Below, one piece after another: positions 25,137 through 33,256 of a stretch of DNA of 41,909 bases. Source of the stretch: Candidatus Thalassarchaeaceae archaeon (GTDB taxonomy: Archaea; Thermoplasmatota; Poseidoniia; Poseidoniales; Thalassarchaeaceae); contig JASLKT010000007.1 in NCBI GenBank assembly GCA_030747395.1, positions 1 to 41,909 on the forward strand. The letters run 5' to 3'. Under the pieces are notes generated by a model. That model saw only the letters and a list, made by a program, of their open reading frames with translations. It made no database searches and was not told the origin of the DNA. The translations under genes were made by a program, and so were the position numbers. The first letter of the stretch is position 1. Each line of letters opens with the position of its first letter.

Positions 25137-26162
25137 TCATTCATCCTCAGCCGATGTTGGCGATATTGTCGCGTTCCTTGCCAGTAATGCAGCAAATCCG
25201 ATACAAAGGAAAGAAAGTGAACCTAGCAGTAAGTGAAGCAGAGAAAGAATCTCGATAAAAGCTCCATCCCAAGTGAGGATATATGCACCACCGAGAAGGA
25301 GATTTAGAACGTAGAGGCCGATGCCAGAATGCATCAATTTACGTATGGTTCCACGCTCCATTCCACGAAGGTTCCAAATCAACCAACAACCAACCAATAT
25401 CACGGCTAAGCGATGACCAAATTGGATATTTTCAACGACGGATGCGAAGATGTTGCCACCACACAATGGCCAAGCAGAAAATGTACCGACTCCACAAGAA
25501 AGATTCTGCCCCCCTGTTGATGAAACAAAAGCCCCGAGAATGAGAACGACCAGAGTGGACAAAGACAGGTCATACAATCGAGGACGCAACCGATTGGCAT
25601 TCTTTGGATCTAACTCCATCCATTGAGGGAGTTCTCCCTCGGTATCCATCCAGCGAACCCATGCCCACAATAGAGACAAAGCAAGAGCCATTGCAAGGGT
25701 GAGGTGAGCGGCAACAGACCAAGGTATGTTGTCATACAGAACCGTAATCATACCCATCGCACCTTGAGCGATGACGAGAATCAAAGCGATTGTAGATGCC
25801 TTGAATACTCCTGGCATTGATTCTTTACGTTTGAAGGAGAAATACCATTGGAGTATACAGAGGGGGCCAAGGATTATTCCTGTGACAAAACGATGAATCC
25901 ACTCAAGGAAAATTTCCCAAGTATCGTATTGGATTTGATCTTCATTGGTTTTAATTTCTTCAGGGTTTTCAGCCCACCAATCTGCTTGTTCATCATGTGA
26001 TACATCAAATCCCCATGTTCCAAAGCACTGAGGCCAATCAGGACAAGAAACACCTGCATCATGAATGCGGACGGCACCACCTAGCGCCACTGCGACAATG
26101 GTAATCGCGAAGAGTGCAAGAGGTAGGTGATGAAGGCGGCGCCAACCACGAGAATCTGACAC
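25137..26162 (-). CDS. ctaA: heme A synthase (CtaA/COX15)
   Basis: A 341-residue membrane protein oxidising the C8 methyl of heme O to a formyl, giving heme A for aa3-type cytochrome oxidases. About eight helices in two four-helix bundles. Landmarks: LGGAVRIHDAGVSCPDWPQCFGTW (the Cys pair region), FLEWIHRFVTGI (His ligand), ILVIAQGAMGMITVL, VAAHLTLAMAL and QFGHRLAVILVG in the second half. Length is on the short-to-normal side for the family. It begins with GTG at 26162. The N-terminal half is clearly CtaA; the C-terminal tail is acidic. Co-orientation with rpoK and ctaB suggests one transcription unit. Confidence 0.92.
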   Translation of the reverse strand: MSDSRGWRRLHHLPLALFAITIVAVALGGAVRIHDAGVSCPDWPQCFGTWGFDVSHDEQADWWAENPEEIKTNEDQIQYDTWEIFLEWIHRFVTGIILGPLCILQWYFSFKRKESMPGVFKASTIALILVIAQGAMGMITVLYDNIPWSVAAHLTLAMALALSLLWAWVRWMDTEGELPQWMELDPKNANRLRPRLYDLSLSTLVVLILGAFVSSTGGQNLSCGVGTFSAWPLCGGNIFASVVENIQFGHRLAVILVGCWLIWNLRGMERGTIRKLMHSGIGLYVLNLLLGGAYILTWDGAFIEILSLLHLLLGSLSFLCIGFAALLARNATISPTSAEDE

Positions 26163-26192
26163 ACAATCACCTCGTTTACAATATCATCGAAT

Positions 26193-27542
26193 TCAATCAG
26201 CATCCTCTTCTTCTGATGCCTCAACATGCTCTTGTTCGGACACATTAGGCCAATTTCGTTGCCATTCTGCATCGACGGCGCCACCTGACCATTCGCCCTC
26301 AATCATGATCTCTTCAACCTCAAAGTCTTCTCGCCAAATCGGTTCTCCTGAAGAACCAGAAACGATGAGGCGATTTGTGTTCTTGTCCAAACCTTTGCGA
26401 ATGAGTTTCACACCACGAGTTACAGGTAACAAATGGCCAACAGGAGTCCCAGGTGTTACAATTGGATTGTTGGCTGTGCAGATGAAAATTCCCCGGGATG
26501 GTGCGAGAATATCTACACTTTCTGATGGCCGTTGAGGATCGACAATTTTACCGATAACTTCACCGGCATCGACAAACGATCCCCGGCCTACAAAGAGGTC
26601 GACCAAACCACCTTCATCAGCACGAACCCAAGTTGAACCACTGGCGAGCAATCTGAATTTTGGCCGGGCTGCATTGCCTGGAATAACATGCAAACTTCGG
26701 AGAACGTTTAACACTCCATGAATTGCGATTTGAACCGCTTCGTGGTCAGTGAGATTGGCCCCCCCTCCTTCGTAGGTCAAAGAACCGATGTTGAGTTCTG
26801 CTGCAGCCCTGCGCATCGAACCCTTGGGACCCTTGGAATCCAAAATGACCTCGATTCCAAATGCACGAGCAACTCGATTGCTGGGTGGATGCGCAAGATT
26901 GGCTCGAACTTGTGGCAGATTATCACGGCCACGGGCCGCAGTATGCAAATCGAGGAGAAAATCAGAACCATTGATGAGTTCTTTGAGAACTCGATGGGCA
27001 ACTCTTCCAGTGGTCGAACCCATTTCTGAACCAGGGAATTCACGATTCAAATCACGACCATCGGGAAAATATCTCATTTGACGGGCGAAACCAGGGGGAT
27101 TCAGAACCGGCGCCAAGCGAACGGTTCCCGCCATCATCTCGGGATCCAATGGTCGACCAGCTCCAGTAAACACATTCTGTGAGAGTAAACTTGCGGCAAC
27201 TTGGCCCACCATTTCGTCTCCATGAACTCCACCGGTAATCGTAATCGTTGGACCGGGTCGGGAACCGTGAATGATGGTGACGGGGATGGGCCACGAATCA
27301 CCCAATTTGACATCCAGCAGTGGAAATTCAATTTGTCGAATCGAACCGGGTTTGATTCTCTTGCCGAAGAATCGGTGCTGTTTCGAACCAGAGAGGCGAT
27401 CCCATTCGGGTCTAGACGGTTCGTGTGCATCGAGCGCCTTCTCGATTTCCCGACGTCGTTTCGCGGGAATCTGATTGCTGACCTTCAGCGTCTTGGTGCG
27501 CTTTGATCGCGATTGCTTCTTTTTTTTGGCCTTTTCAGGCAT
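26193..27542 (-). CDS. succinylglutamate desuccinylase/aspartoacylase-family zinc hydrolase
   Basis: A 449-residue M14-like zinc amidohydrolase. The zinc ligands are visible as GGVHGDEMVG (His107, Glu110) and LLDLHTAARG (His200); RDLNREFPG is a substrate-binding landmark. The N-terminal ~60 residues are very basic (KAKKKKQSRSKRTK...), an unusual extension. The C-terminal ~110 residues form a barrel-sandwich-like domain (GLVDLFVGRGSFVDAGEVIGKIV ... GIFICTANNPIVTPGTPVGHLLPV). Relatives remove acyl groups from amino acids or act in N-acyl amino acid metabolism; the substrate is unknown here. The ATG at 27542 is preceded by AGGAGGGG, a good ribosome-binding site. Overlap with the plus-strand promoter region ahead is small. 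Confidence 0.85.
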   Translation of the reverse strand: MPEKAKKKKQSRSKRTKTLKVSNQIPAKRRREIEKALDAHEPSRPEWDRLSGSKQHRFFGKRIKPGSIRQIEFPLLDVKLGDSWPIPVTIIHGSRPGPTITITGGVHGDEMVGQVAASLLSQNVFTGAGRPLDPEMMAGTVRLAPVLNPPGFARQMRYFPDGRDLNREFPGSEMGSTTGRVAHRVLKELINGSDFLLDLHTAARGRDNLPQVRANLAHPPSNRVARAFGIEVILDSKGPKGSMRRAAAELNIGSLTYEGGGANLTDHEAVQIAIHGVLNVLRSLHVIPGNAARPKFRLLASGSTWVRADEGGLVDLFVGRGSFVDAGEVIGKIVDPQRPSESVDILAPSRGIFICTANNPIVTPGTPVGHLLPVTRGVKLIRKGLDKNTNRLIVSGSSGEPIWREDFEVEEIMIEGEWSGGAVDAEWQRNWPNVSEQEHVEASEEEDAD

Positions 27543-27615
27543 GGGACCATCCCCTCCTCTCAAGCGGTTGTAGTGGTTCGTGCAGACTACCCCTCTTTGA
27601 AGGAACCGTGCAAAG

Positions 27616-27630
27616 GACTCCGTAGGAGTC
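27616..27630. other. perfect 6-bp hairpin with triloop TAC (minus) in a divergent promoter region
   Basis: GACTCC / GGAGTC around GTA on plus and TAC on minus. It sits in the 135-bp gap between divergent genes, 73 nt from the minus-strand start and 47 nt from the plus-strand start. Confidence 0.45.
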
Positions 27631-27677
27631 AATTGTCGCAGTCAACCCTCAAAGACGGTCGATTGCCTGCTGATACC

Positions 27678-28145
27678 ATGGAAGGTGAAAGCGTGCAGGA
27701 GCAACACGCACCGAACAGCATCTGCTTTGGATGTGGTCCCGCAAATGACGATGGATTGAAAATTCGCTCTTTTCCAATTGAAAATGGTTTGAAAATGACG
27801 TTCAATACGTCAGAAGCACACCAAGCATTTCCGGGCATGATTAACGGTGGAATCATTGGCACTTTGTTAGACTGTCATGGGAATTGGACAGCAGCGATGG
27901 CCATCATGGCCAATCGTGGCGAGGAGATGCCGCCATGTACGGTAACGGCTCGCTATACAGTCAAATTACGACGGCCGACACCGCATGGCGTTCCATTGGA
28001 AATCACCAGCCAAGTAGAATCGTTGGATGGTGATCGGGCAGAAATCAGCATGACATTGACTGCAGATGGCGAAGTTTGTGCCCGGGGTGATGGTTTGTTC
28101 GTAGCCGTCAAAGAAGGCCATCCTGCGTGGCATCGGTGGCATTGA
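27678..28145 (+). CDS. HotDog-fold (PaaI-like) thioesterase
   Basis: A 155-residue PaaI/acyl-CoA thioesterase-family protein, expected to hydrolyse a CoA thioester. The HotDog core is recognisable: NSICFGCGPANDDGLKIR at the N-terminus, HQAFPGMINGGIIGTLLDCHGNWTAAM (central helix with catalytic-type residues) and TVTARYTVKLRRPTPHG / LEITSQVES strands. The FGCGPxNPxGL-type N-terminus is typical of the YigI/PaaI group. The ATG at 27678 is the first one with similarity. Its 3' end overlaps the convergent CARDB gene by 38 bp. The substrate is unknown. Confidence 0.85.
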   Translation: MEGESVQEQHAPNSICFGCGPANDDGLKIRSFPIENGLKMTFNTSEAHQAFPGMINGGIIGTLLDCHGNWTAAMAIMANRGEEMPPCTVTARYTVKLRRPTPHGVPLEITSQVESLDGDRAEISMTLTADGEVCARGDGLFVAVKEGHPAWHRWH

Positions 28146-31100
28146 GAGCGGGGTCATGGTAGAATGAACCATCTTCTTGCTGCCACCACCAACGGCCTTC
28201 AGGATCAACGTATGCCATATGGCCAGTTGACTGATTGTACTCACCCCCTCCAATAAGATGAGTATGATCGGGAACATGGTAGGTTTCCAGTTGCTCTTGC
28301 GCAGAATCTTTGATTTCCGAACTGGTGGGTTCTCCAGAGTTCTCAATAGATTCATCTTCTTCCTCTTCTTCTTCAATTTCACTAACCGCCCTCAATCTGA
28401 TGGCCAAGATAGCAGCCAAGACGGAAAGGACGATGATGGCTACAACTACGAGGAAAGCAAGTAGCGTGCTAATTCCACCGCCTGAACTCGGTGACGATCC
28501 TCTTTCATTTCCTGATTCATCAGCAGTTTCAATTTCTTCAGCGGGGATGTCAATTTCGAGACTTGAAATTGTGTATAATTCTGCACCATCTGTGATGCGG
28601 ATGTATAGATTGGTATTGTTCCAATCATCCCACAAAATTAATCCCCCATCTGGATAGGAAACCCATGAAAAATTGTCACTGGACCATTCAACGGCAGATG
28701 GCCCACTACCCTCTCCATCATCGATATTCAAATTGACAACCAATTTGGATATAGGGGCGCGCTTGGCTTCGATTTGCTCTATTGAAACCACAGGCGCATG
28801 CCGGTCAACACGGATCCATGTGGCATTGGCGGGTCCAACGTTGCCAGCCTCATCGATGGCGCGGACTTCAAATGAATATCGCCCGTCCACCAACATGGAA
28901 AGGTTGACTGATGCCTGATTATCGAATACAGGAGCCCACAAACCATCAGCCCATCGAACCTCATAGTGTGATGTTCCTGAAAGTTCGTCTTCCACAGAGG
29001 GCCACTGAATGATGATCTCATCCAAATGTGTCCAACCTTCTGCCGGATAAATCTGGGGTGCAGGTGGGGGGGTCAAATCAGTCTCTGCACTGGCATCTGC
29101 TGTTACAAATCTCAATTGATAAGGGCCCCCAGGTACTGCTGGATCCCATGTTACGCGAATATGATACAACAAAGGGATACTCTCTGAATCATCATTAATT
29201 GCAGAAATTGTGACCCAACGAATCTCATCATCTACCGCACCTTGTCCTAGTGAAGTCGTTCCATTTAGAACTGCAACCTCAAGGTGAGCACCTTCGGCGC
29301 TAAGGGCTATCGATGTTTGATTGCCTGCATCAATGATAATCGCATACCAATCTTTCACATCAAGGCCTACAAGACACCCATCCAGTGTGAGATTAGGATT
29401 AGAACCTAAATGATGAGCTGATGAACGAGTAGTTGCAGCATCGGATTCAAATTCACCATCCGTTTGAGGATTATCACAACCAGGTAATGTTTCACCTGCT
29501 GGTGGAGGACTGCTGGAATCAATCGTTAGAGTAGAGTTGGATAGGCGAATATTATTGTTCTCATCATCCTCATAGTGCTCGTCACTTGCATCGATCACGA
29601 GAATTACCCACCACACACCTTCAACATCACCGGCCAGGTTCACAATCTGGGAATCTGCCAAGGTAGAGCCACTCATGAGAGATGGGACTCGAGATTGCGA
29701 AAGTCGAACATCGCCGCTACCAAGTAAACGATCCTCTGAAAGCCAAATTTCAACATCGAAACCTAAGGGCTCCTGCCCGAGATTCTCAGCACCCCATTGA
29801 ATCGTGACGGTCTGCCCGGGTTCAGCAGATAGGGGCGGATTCACCCATGATGCTAGAATATCTCTAGCAGGTGCTGAAATGGAAAATGAAACGCTGGCAG
29901 CAGCATTGTTGGTTTCGTCATCTTCATCGATTTCAGAACCCGTATCTGCAATGACAACCCAATGAAAATGACCTACGTGTTGACCGGGGATGATCACTTC
30001 ACGTGTGACTTGAATTGTAGATGCGCTGCTCAATGGACTAATGCGGAAACTGTCTACTTGTGTGTCATCAGTGCCTGCTTGTGCGTCTAGAGATAGTACC
30101 AAACGTACATCGAAAGATGCGGCATCTGAACCACCTGAATTGCTGATATTGATGTACACAGTTGTCGATTGACCACTTACTGCATTCTCTGAAATGCTGA
30201 TGGAATCAATGACCAAATCGGCCTTCTCAACACAAAATTGACCACTGGAGGGGATGGCATTGTTGTTCTCATCCATTTCGACAATCGAGTCATTCGGGTC
30301 TACAATGAGACCCCAGTACCAACAACCATCACCAAGATTGGATGGAATTCCTAGATTGATATTTCCAGACCAAGAACCACCTTGTGTGATTGAATTTATT
30401 GCATCTGAACCGATGAAGACATCATTGCCCCCTCCAGTGATGGATGAATCGCTGGATAGGTAAATGCTGTAATCAATATTGGTTGCATCGCCCATGCCTA
30501 CATTCGCGATTTGGACTGAGACTTGCGCTGTACCACCCCTAACTCCAGTTGTAGGCCCTGAAACTGATGTCGGTTCAAGATCAGGCCCACAATCTATGAC
30601 GGTTAGTTGAGCACTACTTGATGCGACGATGTTGTTATTCTCATCTGTCTCGGAAATATAGTCTCCATAGTCAACGTATAGGCCTACGTAGTATGTCCCA
30701 GGGGTGATGCTAGCTGGTAGAGTCGCAAGCATACTAGTGTGAGTATACGATGGCACGTTGGCCGTCCCACTAGCGTAACCAAGAGAGGTCCCTGTGTAGA
30801 TTGCTGAAACCGAATTTCCCGTCGAAACAAGGGCCTCGTAATAATGTGCACCAGCATTGTCAGTACCTAAATTGGTAGCACTCAATGTAATGTAAATATC
30901 AGCGCCTTCACAGACTTGCCGATAACCCGAATCCACTGAGATTGATGTTGCTTCCAAATCATAATCTGGAATTGTAATATAGATGGAATTCCCAACTTCT
31001 ACATTGTTGGTTTCATCTCCTTCGGTGACCCGGGCCGTGGTATCTACAATGATGCCGAAGTAGTAGGTTCCCTGTGGGAGGTTACTCGGAAGGGACGGAC

Positions 31101-32592
31101 TGTATGTTCCACTTCGATAAGAACCGCCAGAAATGCTGTTAGCTTGTTGTGTCGAGCCTAGTTGTGTATCACTTGTCGTAATGGTTGAATCTGTTGAGAT
31201 GTACATTTCCCAATAGAACCAACCCGATGCATCATCGCCATCATTATCAATTCTCCAAGAGATGCTAACCTGTTGGCCACCTTGGCCTGAATTGGGCCCA
31301 GATGGCGTGCTTGGAACCAAATCAGCAGGTTCCTCTATATCGATTCTAGAACTAGAGGAAACAATGTTGTTGGTCTCATCTAATTCATTTACTCCATCCC
31401 GATTATCTGCAATCATTCCGAGATAGTGGTACCCCGAACTCATACCCGTTGGGATGGCAACACTGTATTCGTAACCTGAACGATACGAACCTGCGCTGAT
31501 AGAACTTACACTGAACTCATCCACAAATGTATCAGAGGTTGTGATTGTAGAATCCGTGGACAGATATAATTTCCAATAGAATGAACCGGTGTAATCTGTT
31601 CCGAGATTTTCAATCCTGTATTGAACAGTAATGCTCTCCCCCATGACTGCTGAAGAGGAGGAGGTACTGACTGATGTGGCTTCGATATCTGGTAAATCAT
31701 CCTGCAGTGTAATTTGATTACAAGTTCGCGCATTGTTTAATTCACTAGCCTCATCAACATCCGAATCAACATCGAGTACATACCCCCAATAGTAAGTCCC
31801 TGCATTGATGTTGGAAGGGATACGAGTACTACTAGAAAGTGAATCTGTACGATAACTACCTGAAGACAAACTAGACGAGTATTGATCTGTTCCGACCTGT
31901 GTATCACTGGTTGTAATCGTTGAATCGGTGGAAAGATACATCGCCCAATAAAATGTTCCAGATGATTGCCCATGGCTGCTAGAAACGTCGTTCTCATACT
32001 GAATTGAAATGGAAGAATCAAGGTAATCACCAATTGTACCTGTCGCTGGTGTCGAACAAGACGAAGACGTGGTTCGGGGTACGAGATCAGGCAGTTCGTA
32101 GACGTGAATTCTACCTGAATCGTAATCATCATTGTTACTTTCATCAGATTCGCTGACTTGTCCGTTGATATCAACAATCATGCCGACATAGTAGTAACCA
32201 CCCGTGATGCTTGAAGGAATCGAAACCGTCTTTGTTGATGAACGAGTACTGCCAGCTGTAATGCTTGATTGAGTCCAATAATCCAATTGTATATCATTGG
32301 TTGTAATTGTCGTATCGGTTGACAAATACAATCCCCATCTGAAAGAACCTGAAGATGAATCTCCATCGTTCTTAATTCGTGTACTGATGCTCTTGGAATC
32401 ACCAGCATCTGCCGTGCTCCATGATGCTGAGAGATAGTCTACAATTAAGTCCGGCCCACTACGACCACCCGTCTCAATAGGCTTGTTAGATTCAGATAGT
32501 AAAGCCACATCTGTGGCCGGAACCAAAGCCAATAACATTGACACTAACGCCGAAATGACGGCGATTCGAAGAAGGGTTCCACTGGACACCAT
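28108..32592 (-). CDS. giant CARDB-repeat surface protein (adhesin-like) with W-rich cytoplasmic tail
   Basis: A 1494-residue type I membrane protein. Signal peptide (LLRIAVISALVSMLLALVPATDV) is followed by eight ~115-120-residue CARDB domains, each beginning PDL/ADL/RDI and containing YLSTDxTITTSDTQ, IxxGxYYxGxxxD and ESDExNN motifs. Next come a prepeptidase-like (PPC) domain (GCLVGLDVKDWYAI), fibronectin/Ig-like domains (YEVRWADGLWAPV, FEVRAIDEAGNVG), a linker and a transmembrane helix (LLAFLVVVAIIVLSVLAAIL). The cytoplasmic tail (~85 residues) is acidic and ends with VDPEGRWWWQQEDGSFYHDP. CARDB domains are associated with cell adhesion, so attachment to particles or cells is likely (inference). 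The final 38 bp overlap the thioesterase gene. Confidence 0.9.
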   Translation of the reverse strand: MVSSGTLLRIAVISALVSMLLALVPATDVALLSESNKPIETGGRSGPDLIVDYLSASWSTADAGDSKSISTRIKNDGDSSSGSFRWGLYLSTDTTITTNDIQLDYWTQSSITAGSTRSSTKTVSIPSSITGGYYYVGMIVDINGQVSESDESNNDDYDSGRIHVYELPDLVPRTTSSSCSTPATGTIGDYLDSSISIQYENDVSSSHGQSSGTFYWAMYLSTDSTITTSDTQVGTDQYSSSLSSGSYRTDSLSSSTRIPSNINAGTYYWGYVLDVDSDVDEASELNNARTCNQITLQDDLPDIEATSVSTSSSSAVMGESITVQYRIENLGTDYTGSFYWKLYLSTDSTITTSDTFVDEFSVSSISAGSYRSGYEYSVAIPTGMSSGYHYLGMIADNRDGVNELDETNNIVSSSSRIDIEEPADLVPSTPSGPNSGQGGQQVSISWRIDNDGDDASGWFYWEMYISTDSTITTSDTQLGSTQQANSISGGSYRSGTYSPSLPSNLPQGTYYFGIIVDTTARVTEGDETNNVEVGNSIYITIPDYDLEATSISVDSGYRQVCEGADIYITLSATNLGTDNAGAHYYEALVSTGNSVSAIYTGTSLGYASGTANVPSYTHTSMLATLPASITPGTYYVGLYVDYGDYISETDENNNIVASSSAQLTVIDCGPDLEPTSVSGPTTGVRGGTAQVSVQIANVGMGDATNIDYSIYLSSDSSITGGGNDVFIGSDAINSITQGGSWSGNINLGIPSNLGDGCWYWGLIVDPNDSIVEMDENNNAIPSSGQFCVEKADLVIDSISISENAVSGQSTTVYINISNSGGSDAASFDVRLVLSLDAQAGTDDTQVDSFRISPLSSASTIQVTREVIIPGQHVGHFHWVVIADTGSEIDEDDETNNAAASVSFSISAPARDILASWVNPPLSAEPGQTVTIQWGAENLGQEPLGFDVEIWLSEDRLLGSGDVRLSQSRVPSLMSGSTLADSQIVNLAGDVEGVWWVILVIDASDEHYEDDENNNIRLSNSTLTIDSSSPPPAGETLPGCDNPQTDGEFESDAATTRSSAHHLGSNPNLTLDGCLVGLDVKDWYAIIIDAGNQTSIALSAEGAHLEVAVLNGTTSLGQGAVDDEIRWVTISAINDDSESIPLLYHIRVTWDPAVPGGPYQLRFVTADASAETDLTPPPAPQIYPAEGWTHLDEIIIQWPSVEDELSGTSHYEVRWADGLWAPVFDNQASVNLSMLVDGRYSFEVRAIDEAGNVGPANATWIRVDRHAPVVSIEQIEAKRAPISKLVVNLNIDDGEGSGPSAVEWSSDNFSWVSYPDGGLILWDDWNNTNLYIRITDGAELYTISSLEIDIPAEEIETADESGNERGSSPSSGGGISTLLAFLVVVAIIVLSVLAAILAIRLRAVSEIEEEEEEDESIENSGEPTSSEIKDSAQEQLETYHVPDHTHLIGGGEYNQSTGHMAYVDPEGRWWWQQEDGSFYHDPALNATDATQDGLL
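29520..32457 (-). repeat. eight CARDB repeat units
   Basis: The repeats share WxLYLSTDSTITTSDTQ and TYYWGxVLD/DExNN cores, with units 2-4 most alike at the DNA level. Unit starts are seen at LPDLVP, LPDIEA, PADLVP, DYDLEA, GPDLEP, KADLVI and ARDILA. The most divergent unit is the last one before the PPC domain. Such arrays are prone to copy-number change. Confidence 0.8.
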
Positions 32593-32633
32593 GGGTGGTT
32601 GGCGTAACGGGTACTAGTCGAATATGTTGTGGT

Positions 32634-32648
32634 GGGCCTATAAGGCCC
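32634..32648. other. perfect 6-bp hairpin with triloop TAT (minus) in a divergent gap
   Basis: GGGCCT / AGGCCC around ATA on plus and TAT on minus. It lies 41 nt upstream of the CARDB start and 44 nt upstream of the SprT-like start. Confidence 0.45.
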
Positions 32649-32692
32649 AATTTCTCGGTCATATTGATGAACGGCGGAGAAAAGGATGGAAC

Positions 32693-33232
32693 ATGGACAG
32701 TGAGAAGATGTTGGAAAGGATGGCAGGCTTTGTCGTCCACACGATGCATCAAATTCCTCAACTTGGCTTACTTCCAGTGGATGAATTACAAGGAATTCCC
32801 CTCGGCAGACTTCGTAGAGATGCGACAAGACTTCATGCAGTTTGTAGATACCAAAAAGGGGTGAGGAAATCAGAAATTTCCGGGCCAAGCGATGTCAGAT
32901 GTGTCGATGTTCATCCAGCAGCATTGACTGATGATTGGCAACGTTATGCTACCTTCTTACTCTACCACGAATTTTTGCATGCACTCGGATTCGCTGGCCA
33001 CGACAAAACATTTCGGAATCTTGAGGCTTTATGGCCAGATGAAGAAGCAAGAAACATGGGCAAATCATTTTCAAATTACCTCCGGAAAAGATCTTCGAAA
33101 TGGTTGTGGACTTGCCCGCAGTGCTCCAAGGAACATCCTCGTACCCGTCGAGGAATGGGTAGATTTCGCTGCCGGGAATGTAGAGCGGTTTTGATTGATG
33201 TGAAAGCCGAAGCGAATGGGCCGAAGGGCTAA
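32693..33232 (+). CDS. SprT-like zinc metalloprotease
   Basis: A 179-residue protein. The metalloprotease motif HEFLHALGFAGHDKTFRNLEALWPD contains HExxH (His92, Glu93, His96) and the downstream GHDxxF seen in SprT-type proteases. The C-terminus has a zinc ribbon (CPQCSKEH ... FRCRECRAVLI). SprT/Spartan relatives act on DNA-protein crosslinks; function in archaea is unproved. The ATG at 32693 is chosen with an AAGGATGGA ribosome-like site upstream; the frame is open 23 codons farther but without family similarity. No signal peptide is seen, so it should be cytoplasmic. It is 24 nt upstream of a membrane protein gene. Confidence 0.8.
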   Translation: MDSEKMLERMAGFVVHTMHQIPQLGLLPVDELQGIPLGRLRRDATRLHAVCRYQKGVRKSEISGPSDVRCVDVHPAALTDDWQRYATFLLYHEFLHALGFAGHDKTFRNLEALWPDEEARNMGKSFSNYLRKRSSKWLWTCPQCSKEHPRTRRGMGRFRCRECRAVLIDVKAEANGPKG

Positions 33233-33256
33233 GCAGGTTCCCCTCTGCCTAGAGTC

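Noticed and set aside
27534-27632. An upstream start at 27632 for the AstE/AspA-like hydrolase
   Set aside because: The additional residues have no similarity, would run through the hairpin at 27616, and a strong AGGAGGGG ribosome site precedes the ATG at 27542.
32966-33001. Metzincin protease motif in the SprT-like protein
   Set aside because: HEFLHALGFAGH puts the third His one residue beyond the metzincin spacing HExxHxxGxxH; the following KTFRNLE and the zinc ribbon fit SprT-like proteins better.
33217-33232. Hairpin-like GGCCGAAGGGC at the end of the SprT-like gene
   Set aside because: Only three or four contiguous pairs form, so it does not qualify for the perfect-stem set.
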